DNA from: Desulfobacterales bacterium
GTDB taxonomy: Bacteria; Desulfobacterota; Desulfobacteria; Desulfobacterales; UBA11574
Direction: 5' to 3'
NCBI GenBank assembly: GCA_030145595.1
Contig: JAQYVG010000078.1
Location: forward strand, 1 to 12,429
Length of the DNA stretch: 12,429 nucleotides
A program made the translations under genes and the position numbers. Below the pieces are notes generated by a model that was given only the letters and a program-made list of their open reading frames with translations, searched no databases and was not told the DNA's origin. Below, piece after piece: positions 7,501 through 12,429 of this stretch. Position 1 is the stretch's first letter. The number at the start of each line of letters is the position of its first letter.

Positions 7501-7730
7501 TTTCTATCACATTTATCAGCGATTTCATCTTTTAATTTAAAAAGTCCCTCTTCGGCCGGAACTAATTTTTTCTTTATCTCTGCAAACCATCCCGGATGAG
7601 TAAAATCACCGGTTGCTACAACCGTTATTCCTTTAAGTTGGGCCGCTATATAAATGTTTTCAAGATCAAGATTTTTTGCAGTTGCTCTGGAAAAATGGGA
7701 ATGAATGTGTAAATCTGCTATGAATTTCAT
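4482..7730 (-). CDS. EndoQ-like PHP endonuclease fused to UvrD/PcrA helicase, frameshifted near its 3' end
   Basis: The open frame gives 1082 residues. Residues 1-430 resemble endonuclease Q, which nicks DNA 5' of deaminated bases and abasic sites. They carry PHP metal ligands His8 and His10 (DLHIHSH), Asp42/His45, and NSDAH (221-225). A likely zinc site follows, with Cys279 and Cys295/Cys298, then the EndoQ-like RVEELADR (309-316). A Lys/Thr-rich linker (about 437-478) leads to an SF1A helicase with Walker A AGPGTGKT (501-508), motif II DEHQD (690-694, His where Phe or Tyr is usual), motif III VIGDPDQSIYGFRGSD (718-733), motif IV QNYRS (754-758) and motif V TMHAAKGLEF (1038-1047). The frame then ends as EEEDGFFMLP, losing motif VI. 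A repair helicase-nuclease role is inferred. The start matches the PHP N-terminus but has no clear Shine-Dalgarno. Confidence 0.9.
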   Translation of the reverse strand: MKFIADLHIHSHFSRATAKNLDLENIYIAAQLKGITVVATGDFTHPGWFAEIKKKLVPAEEGLFKLKDEIADKCDRKIPLACRGTVRFMLVSEISSIYKKDNKTRKIHNLVFFPALDLAEKFNSKLDKIGNIKSDGRPILGLDARNLLEILLNTSDEAFLIPAHIWTPWFSLFGSRSGFDSIEECFEDLSAYIFAVETGLSSDPAMNRQVSGLDGLTLVSNSDAHSPLKLGREANIFNTELAFKSIKSALETGSPNRFLGTFEFYPEEGKYHLDGHRKCDIRLWPEETRKLNGICSVCNKPLTLGVLYRVEELADRPEGIKPARNHPFYSIIPLVEVLSEVLRVGPGSKKVMGNYHTLLEKLGPEFNILNKLNIKTIEKAGGPLLGEAIARMRRNDVVILPGYDGEFGTIKIFNPNEREKLLAQKTLFTVPVLDPATKKKQPHQKTIRSQKTRPETKTIIKKTTPTPQKKTDKIDRSNLGDLNPEQRQAVEHQGGPLMIIAGPGTGKTFTLTQRIAHLVLEKGVLPQNILAVTFTNKAAKEMQHRLAQLTGSLKPLPFIGTFHGLCFKLLKEHYKKQYTIIDDHDRKSILLDAIKLVERSGMRVAVQPQGLLDGIITAKQLIIDPQEDLGVVAGSEKQTLAAVYKTYQKLLSIQGLCDYEDLIFKTVKLFRNNQLFIKKYQALFRFIFVDEHQDLNYGQYCIVTSLAPPAEAGQNVFVIGDPDQSIYGFRGSDIKHFKKFIKDYPDAAVIKLLQNYRSAQTILDASYQVITAGKNDSSAARISSRGTGAKHINIVETASERAEAVAVGKAIEQSVGGTGFHSLDFGHVTAQHQTTARSFSDFAVLFRTAAQGNVFADVFEKAGIPCQVVNRDNVLIKSCAAEWISLLKTIEGSGSLADLERVAKPKGSGVSKKSMEIFKQWCYQNSHTLTAAMFNARRFPVQGMSTARQIRLNGFLDTLEAIKKQSEGMSLEKKLLFLAQETRPVEALPGDAEKREVLNRLIEIAQTCDDEAEFLATTALQTDTDLYTHQVEKVALMTMHAAKGLEFPVVFIAGCEDGFVPLRQPGTGRVDLEEEDGFFMLP

Positions 7731-7960
7731 TTTTTTATATTAATTTTAATATTTTATATGTAAATTTTAATTAAATACATCCCTCTGAATTAACTTTGTA
7801 TTTAACATCGTTTTTTTACTCTCATCAATAGTAAAAATACCTTGTAACTCTTTGAAAAATAGTATATATATTTATTTTTAAAAACTAAAAATACAATATA
7901 TAGTATTTTATGTTTTTTTACCTTTATTATTTTATTAATTATACTGGGAATATTTCTTCA

Positions 7961-7981
7961 ATAACTCATAAGTTATCAACA
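7961..7981 (+). promoter_or_regulatory. Putative DnaA box within a small palindrome
   Basis: TTATCAACA (7973-7981) differs from the DnaA box TTATCCACA at one position. It overlaps the right arm of the palindrome ATAACT (7961-7966) / AGTTAT (7971-7976) with a 4-nt spacer. It is the best DnaA-like site in the gap; a single site is weak evidence. Confidence 0.4.
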
Positions 7982-8048
7982 ACAATTTTAATATATTTTA
8001 TAACTCTCTGGTTGTAAATATATTTTATAACCACTTTTATGTCATTTG

Positions 8049-8077
8049 ATATTGATTTTTTATTACAAAATCAATAT
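8049..8077. repeat. Perfect 11-bp inverted repeat upstream of dnaN
   Basis: ATATTGATTTT (8049-8059) and AAAATCAATAT (8067-8077) are perfect reverse complements around a 7-nt loop, about 75 bp before the dnaN start. It lies upstream of the proposed dnaN promoter, where an operator or an origin-protein site would fit. No U-run follows, so it is not a terminator. Confidence 0.55.
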
Positions 8078-8086
8078 ATTAAAAAG

Positions 8087-8116
8087 TTGTTATAGTTTTC
8101 ATCATCCCTTTATTAT
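8087..8116 (+). promoter_or_regulatory. Possible promoter for dnaN-gyrB
   Basis: TTGTTA (8087-8092) is followed after 18 bp by TATTAT (8111-8116), four of six and five of six to the sigma-70 elements. The region is so AT-rich that -10-like hexamers are abundant, so the assignment is tentative. Confidence 0.3.
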
Positions 8117-8151
8117 ATTAATATATTTTATATATTTATTAAGGAATTGAT

Positions 8152-9270
8152 ATGAAGTTTAAAATTAAAAAAAATGATGTTCTGGATGTTTTATCGAAAG
8201 TTCAAGGATTGACCGGCCGTAAAAGCAATCTTCCCATTACCTCAAATGTTTTTTTACAAACAACTAATTACGGCATTGTATTAAGGGTTACTGATCTTGA
8301 AACCGGGTATGAGGGATTGTATTCGGGAACAGTTGAATCTGAAGGTTCTATCGTTATTAATGCCAGAAAATTTTATGAAATTATAAGAGAATTTCCAAGC
8401 GATGAAATCGAGGTTCAAGAGATTGAAAACCATTGGATTAAAATAGCCAATAATAATGTCGAATACAATATCGTTGGGATGAATCCCGATGATTTCCCAG
8501 AGTCACCCCATGTTGATGATATCGAGTTTTTCGAAATAGATTCCATTGAATTTAAAAAGATGATCGATAAAATGGTCATTATTATGGGTGCATCTGATGA
8601 AAAAAGGGCCCATATTAGCGGACTTTATTTTGAAATTATCAAACAGGATGATCAAACGTTAGTTAGGATGGTTTCAACGGACGGCAACCGGCTTGCAAAA
8701 GTAGATTGTATTTATGGTAAAGATTTAAAACTCCCTTCCGGTCCTGGAATTTTAATACCCAAAAAAGGACTGCAAGAGCTTGTAAAATTCCTTGATTTTG
8801 AAGGTGTGGTTCAGATTGGTTTTAAAAATAATAATTTTATTATAAAAAAAGATTCAGAGACGATTATAATACGCCTGCTTGAAGGAGAATTTCCCGAATA
8901 TCATGATATTATTAAAAAAAGTGATGTAAATGATATTAATATGGACCGCCAGTTATTTTTAATGATGCTCAAAAGAATGTCCATATTATCTTCAGAGGAT
9001 TATAAGGGTGTAATCTTTAATTTTACAGATAATAACCTGATTATAACTACCACCAATCCTAATATAGGTGAATCCAAAGAAGAAATGCAGATAGAATATC
9101 AGGGACAGCCTATTAAGGTAATGTTCAACCCCAGATACTTTATTGAAACTCTTAATGTTATTGAGGAAGATAAAATCAGGTTAAATATTATTGATGAAGA
9201 AAAACCTTGTTTAATCCAAGGCGAAAACAATGACAGATATTTAAGCGTAATTATGCCGATGAGAATATGA
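8152..9270 (+). CDS. dnaN: DNA polymerase III beta subunit (sliding clamp)
   Basis: The 372-residue product has the length and three-fold repeated clamp architecture of DnaN, the ring that tethers polymerase III and many repair proteins to DNA. Recognisable features are the N-terminal MKFKIKKNDVLDVLSKVQG, a middle-domain STDGNRLAK segment near residue 175, and the C-terminal YLSVIMPMRI, which corresponds to the MPMRL end of well-studied clamps and forms part of the peptide-binding pocket. The ATG at 8152 is preceded by AAGGA (8141-8145) with a 6-nt gap. The gene is much more AT-rich than those at the window ends, in keeping with its neighbouring gap rather than any clear sign of transfer. Its stop overlaps the gyrB start (ATGA), implying translational coupling. 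dnaA, the usual upstream neighbour, is absent. Confidence 0.97.
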   Translation: MKFKIKKNDVLDVLSKVQGLTGRKSNLPITSNVFLQTTNYGIVLRVTDLETGYEGLYSGTVESEGSIVINARKFYEIIREFPSDEIEVQEIENHWIKIANNNVEYNIVGMNPDDFPESPHVDDIEFFEIDSIEFKKMIDKMVIIMGASDEKRAHISGLYFEIIKQDDQTLVRMVSTDGNRLAKVDCIYGKDLKLPSGPGILIPKKGLQELVKFLDFEGVVQIGFKNNNFIIKKDSETIIIRLLEGEFPEYHDIIKKSDVNDINMDRQLFLMMLKRMSILSSEDYKGVIFNFTDNNLIITTTNPNIGESKEEMQIEYQGQPIKVMFNPRYFIETLNVIEEDKIRLNIIDEEKPCLIQGENNDRYLSVIMPMRI

Positions 9271-11705
9271 ATCAGGAAATAAATACTTATAACGCAGATA
9301 ATATTAAAGTACTTGAAGGTCTGGAGGCGGTCAGAAAAAGACCGTCGATGTATATTGGCAATATTGATATAGAAGGGCTTCATCATCTGGTTTATGAGGT
9401 TGTCGACAACAGTATTGATGAGGCTATGGCCGGTCATTGTAATAATATCAAGGTAATCATTCATATTAACAACAGTGTCAGTGTCGAAGATAATGGTAGA
9501 GGAATTCCAATTGGCATTCAAAAGAGCGAAAATATACCCGCGCTCGAAGTTGTTATGACCAAACTTCATGCCGGCGGCAAGTTTGACGATCATTCCTATA
9601 AGGTTTCCGGAGGACTGCATGGTGTCGGCGTGTCTGTTGTAAATGCACTTTCAAATCTTTTAGAAGTCGAAATTTATACCCAAGGAAATATTTATTACCA
9701 ATCATATGAAAAAGGTATTAAAACATGTGAATTAAAAACAATCGGAGAGACAGAAAAGCGCGGCACAAAAGTCCATTTTTATCCTGATACCGAAATATTA
9801 AATACAGACAATTTTCTTTATGAAATTCTGATACGCCGGTTACGTGAATTGGCCTTTTTAAATAAAGGGGTAAAAATATCCCTTAAAGATGAACGCTCTG
9901 ATCAAAAGGATGAGTTTATATATGAGGGCGGGCTTGTTTCTTATGTGGAATATCTCAACAGAAGGCACACCCCTCTACACAACCCAATTTTTATTGAAGG
10001 TGTTAGAAACGATGTCGCAATAGAAGTTGCCCTGCTGTATAACAACACATTTAAAGAGAAAATATTTTCATTTGCAAACAACATAAATACAGCCGAAGGC
10101 GGATTTCATCTTGTCGGTTTTAAGGCGGCGCTAACCCGTACGGTCAATCAATATGCAACCAATGGAAGCCTGCCCAAAAATCTTCAAATTAAAATCAGCG
10201 GTGACGATGTGCGGGAAGGCTTGACCGCAGTAATTAGCGTTAGAATAAAATCTCCTCAATTCGAAGGTCAAACCAAAACAAAGCTTGGCAACAGCGAGGT
10301 CAAGGGCCTGGTTGAATCGTTGGTTAATGAAAAATTAAGTGCATTTCTCGAAGAGAACCCCTCTGTAGCCAGAACAATATTGGGAAAAGCCGTGGATGCC
10401 TCCAGGGCCAGGGATGCGGCCAAGCGCGCCAGAGACTTAGCCCGCAAACAGGGATCTTTAATTGATTCGACACTCCCGGGCAAATTGGCGGAATGCCAAA
10501 TTTCCGACCCCGCCCAAAGAGAAATTTTTCTTGTGGAGGGCGATTCCGCCGGCGGCAGTGCCAAGCAGGGTCGCGACAGAAAATTTCAGGCCATACTACC
10601 TTTAAAGGGTAAAATATTAAACGTTGAAAAATCTCGAATTGATAAAATTTTGCGCAGCGAAGAAATAAAGAATATTATCACGGTGCTGGGCACAGGAATT
10701 GGAGACGAAGAATATAATATTGATAAAATCAGGTACCATAAAACCATTATTATGACCGATGCCGATGTTGATGGTTCTCATATTCGAACACTGCTGTTAA
10801 CATTCTTTTACCGGCACATGCCCGAGATGGTCAACAAGGGCTATCTTTATATCGCCCAACCACCCCTTTATAAGGTCGGTAAGGGTAAAAAGGGGAAATA
10901 TCTCAAGAATGATATGGAATTAAACGACCATATATTAAAACGCGTATGTAACAATCAAAGTGTCAAAATTATTAAAAGCAATCTCATCTTGTCTGGTCAT
11001 AAGCTTTATGGTTTTGTTGGAGACCTTGCAGAATATTGCGCCGTTATGACTAAATTTAAAAACCGCGGTTTCAATATAAGCCTGGTCGAATTTCTTATTA
11101 AAGCGGGTGTTGCCGACAAAGAGTTTCTCGCAAACCACCAAAAAATGTCGGACCTGAGAGAATCCTTGATAAACAATGGTTATGTCGCCGGCGACCTGGT
11201 ATGGAAACCGGAGCGCAGGGTCTATAATTTAACTGTCACTGCGTCTGTAAGCACACAACCGGCTGACACATTGTCCGAAACGCCGGAAAGGAGTGAAAAA
11301 CCTCTGATCATCGGAAGGGGGTTTGTATACTTAAAAGATTTTCAGAAAAGCTTGGTGATAGGCGAAAATATTTTAAAATACGACACACCTCCTTTTGCTG
11401 TTTTTAATAATAACAACGAGGCAGATTCAGTTCAAATTAAAGACAAAGAAGGGTTGCTTGCTTATCTTGTTGAAGAAGGGAAAAAAGGCCTGGGCATCCA
11501 GCGATATAAAGGCCTTGGTGAAATGAATCCCGACCAATTGTGGGAAACGACCATGAATCCGGACAAAAGGACCCTTTTACAGGTGAAGGTTGACGATGCT
11601 GATGAAACAGATGAAATCTTTACGGTTCTCATGGGTGAAGAGGTCGAACCCCGCCGGGATTTTATCCACAAGAACGCCCTTGAAGTCAGCACGCTGGACA
11701 TCTAA
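9267..11705 (+). CDS. gyrB: DNA gyrase subunit B
   Basis: This 812-residue protein is the ATPase/TOPRIM subunit of gyrase, which with GyrA introduces negative supercoils. The GHKL ATPase domain shows catalytic Glu44 and Asn48 (EVVDNSIDEA), DNGRGIP (75-81) and the glycine-rich lid GGLHGVGVSVVNALS (115-129). After the transducer domain, the TOPRIM fold has Glu424 (EGDSAGG) and the DxDxD Asp498/500/502. The region from about 530 to 735 is the long insertion typical of Gram-negative GyrB, which supports GyrB over ParE. The C-terminus has QRYKGLGEMNPDQLW and EPRRDFI. The ATG at 9267 overlaps the dnaN stop by 4 bp, so expression probably depends on the dnaN transcript and on translational coupling. 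recF, often found between dnaN and gyrB, is absent here. Confidence 0.97.
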   Translation: MNQEINTYNADNIKVLEGLEAVRKRPSMYIGNIDIEGLHHLVYEVVDNSIDEAMAGHCNNIKVIIHINNSVSVEDNGRGIPIGIQKSENIPALEVVMTKLHAGGKFDDHSYKVSGGLHGVGVSVVNALSNLLEVEIYTQGNIYYQSYEKGIKTCELKTIGETEKRGTKVHFYPDTEILNTDNFLYEILIRRLRELAFLNKGVKISLKDERSDQKDEFIYEGGLVSYVEYLNRRHTPLHNPIFIEGVRNDVAIEVALLYNNTFKEKIFSFANNINTAEGGFHLVGFKAALTRTVNQYATNGSLPKNLQIKISGDDVREGLTAVISVRIKSPQFEGQTKTKLGNSEVKGLVESLVNEKLSAFLEENPSVARTILGKAVDASRARDAAKRARDLARKQGSLIDSTLPGKLAECQISDPAQREIFLVEGDSAGGSAKQGRDRKFQAILPLKGKILNVEKSRIDKILRSEEIKNIITVLGTGIGDEEYNIDKIRYHKTIIMTDADVDGSHIRTLLLTFFYRHMPEMVNKGYLYIAQPPLYKVGKGKKGKYLKNDMELNDHILKRVCNNQSVKIIKSNLILSGHKLYGFVGDLAEYCAVMTKFKNRGFNISLVEFLIKAGVADKEFLANHQKMSDLRESLINNGYVAGDLVWKPERRVYNLTVTASVSTQPADTLSETPERSEKPLIIGRGFVYLKDFQKSLVIGENILKYDTPPFAVFNNNNEADSVQIKDKEGLLAYLVEEGKKGLGIQRYKGLGEMNPDQLWETTMNPDKRTLLQVKVDDADETDEIFTVLMGEEVEPRRDFIHKNALEVSTLDI

Positions 11706-11706
11706 A

Positions 11707-12375
11707 GTGTATATTCATAAAATTCAAGCAAGAGACTTGCCGGACCTGTGGTTTCAGGCCGTCTATGATATTCTCGAACACGGGCGCAGGTTTAACATTG
11801 ACCGCGGCAGTTATGCCGGGCAGACCAGGCTCGAATATGATTATTTCTGCGGTCACGTGATCCATCCTTATGCCGAACCGATTTTACCGGACATACCCCC
11901 GGCTTGCGGCATACCCAACCCGGTCGAAGAAGCCTATATTTACGGCGGTGAAGGTTACGACAGATCGTACATCGAATACCTGATGACCGGCCGCAAAGAA
12001 CCGGGAGAATCATACACATATGGTGAACGACTAACGCGGGCGGCGATTACAGGGGACAAACTGGCCTGGTGGGAAGCAGGCAACACCGAAATTACCGACA
12101 AAAGAGAGGTCGACGGCAAGGTTGTCTTTGAAGAAGATGGTCAGCTTTATCTAAACCAAATCGAATGGATTATTCAGACCTATAAGCGGTTTGGAGAGCG
12201 CAACAATCAGATGGTGCTGCAGGTGGCGCACCCATCAGACCTGACGCTGATAGACCCGCCCTGTCTACGATCCATAGATACGCGCGTCCAGGACGAAACC
12301 CTTCATTTTATTGTTTATTTTCGGTCGTGGGACCTATGGGGGGGGTTGCCGGCCAACTTTTTATCTGGTAGTTGA
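11707..12375 (+). pseudogene. Thymidylate synthase (archaeal-type ThyA family), C-terminally truncated
   Basis: Translation from GTG 11707 gives 222 residues resembling archaeal-type thymidylate synthase, which methylates dUMP to dTMP using methylene-tetrahydrofolate. Visible signatures are YTYGERL, the catalytic Cys186 in DPPCLRS, and FRSWDLWGGLPAN, which supplies the phosphate-binding Arg and the pyrimidine-binding Asn. The frame then ends abruptly as FLSGS. The expected continuation (AAIQ..LKEYMA, then the conserved His/Tyr region of about 60-80 residues) appears in none of the three forward frames up to the window edge, so a simple frameshift does not explain the loss. The gene is probably broken or joined to unrelated DNA, or the assembly is wrong there. 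An 8-G run (12338-12345) precedes the break. The start is one base after the gyrB stop with a weak GGA eight nt upstream; longer open frame to 11590 overlaps gyrB and looks non-coding. Confidence 0.72.
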
Positions 12376-12429
12376 TGGTGATTTTCAAAGCACGCATTCG
12401 ATAATGGAATGGCTTTTGAAGATTTTCTT

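Larger units (their letters stand above)
7988..8132 (+). repeat. Three copies of an AT-rich 13-mer
   Basis: AATATATTTTATA occurs exactly at 7990-8002, 8017-8029 and 8120-8132. The first two share 15 bp (ending in AAC, 7990-8004 and 8017-8031) with a 27-bp period. The first and third share a different 15 bp extended leftwards with TT (7988-8002 and 8118-8132). Low complexity raises the chance of coincidence, but repeated AT-rich 13-mers are typical of origin unwinding elements. Confidence 0.5.
7731..8151. other. Gene-free AT-rich region, candidate oriC
   Basis: These 421 bp carry no plausible gene and are extremely AT-rich (by eye 10-15% GC in the middle). They lie between a minus-strand repair helicase gene and plus-strand dnaN-gyrB, so transcription diverges from them, as expected at an origin. 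One near-consensus DnaA box is present (TTATCAACA, 7973-7981; eight of nine to TTATCCACA), with weaker TTATAAC-type sites at 7999-8004 and 8025-8031. Repeated AT-rich 13-mers could serve as an unwinding element. The 7740-7960 part holds only homopolymeric A/T tracts. A cluster of strong DnaA boxes is missing and dnaA is not adjacent, so the region could instead be just a long divergent promoter region. Confidence 0.45.

Noticed and set aside
7861..7920. A/T tracts that might be a CRISPR leader or small RNA gene
   Set aside because: No repeat-spacer pattern, no tRNA-like cloverleaf and no terminator-like stem with a T-run were found; only low-complexity A/T.
9099..9620. A 173-codon minus-strand frame across the dnaN/gyrB junction
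   Set aside because: Antisense to two unmistakable genes; a shadow frame in AT-rich DNA.
11590..11706. Upstream 39-codon extension of the thymidylate synthase frame
   Set aside because: It overlaps the conserved end of gyrB in another frame and its residues look random. The family-like sequence begins at VYIHKIQ from GTG 11707.

Overview
The window reads as ordinary bacterial chromosome from an anaerobe. The likely source is a Desulfobacterota (former Deltaproteobacteria) lineage such as the Desulfobacterales. This is inferred from gene content: an indolepyruvate:ferredoxin oxidoreductase alpha subunit, an aldo/keto reductase with a ferredoxin-like tail, an EndoQ-UvrD fusion helicase, and an archaeal-type thymidylate synthase next to gyrB. 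No rRNA, tRNA, CRISPR array or transposase is visible.

Layout. Positions 1-97 are the 3' flank of iorA and hold a nested palindrome. iorA (98-1990, minus) and an aldo/keto reductase with two 4Fe-4S motifs (2237-3259, plus) diverge from a 246-bp gap that holds a plausible promoter for each. The reductase converges, with a 6-bp overlap, on a minus-strand gene for a C-terminal J-domain protein (3254-4285). That gene lies 17 bp downstream of, and probably in one operon with, a large minus-strand gene (4303-7730). The large gene encodes an N-terminal endonuclease Q-like PHP nuclease fused to a UvrD/PcrA helicase. Its last 67 codons, carrying helicase motif VI and a terminal QLKLF clamp-binding motif, are displaced by a one-base frameshift.

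Positions 7731-8151 are an extremely AT-rich, gene-free stretch that I read as a candidate replication origin region. It has one near-consensus DnaA box, three copies of a 13-bp AT-rich repeat, an 11-bp inverted repeat, and genes reading away from it on both sides. To its right lie dnaN (8152-9270) and gyrB (9267-11705), overlapping by ATGA with no recF between them. One base after gyrB a thymidylate synthase reading frame starts (11707) and stops prematurely at 12375.

Function. The right half is replication and DNA-supply machinery (sliding clamp, gyrase, dTMP synthesis). The left neighbour is a probable repair nuclease-helicase whose terminal peptide looks able to bind the clamp encoded next door. 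The leftmost genes are anaerobic redox and amino-acid metabolism. Base composition falls, by eye, from around 50% GC at both ends to near 10-15% in the gene-free centre.
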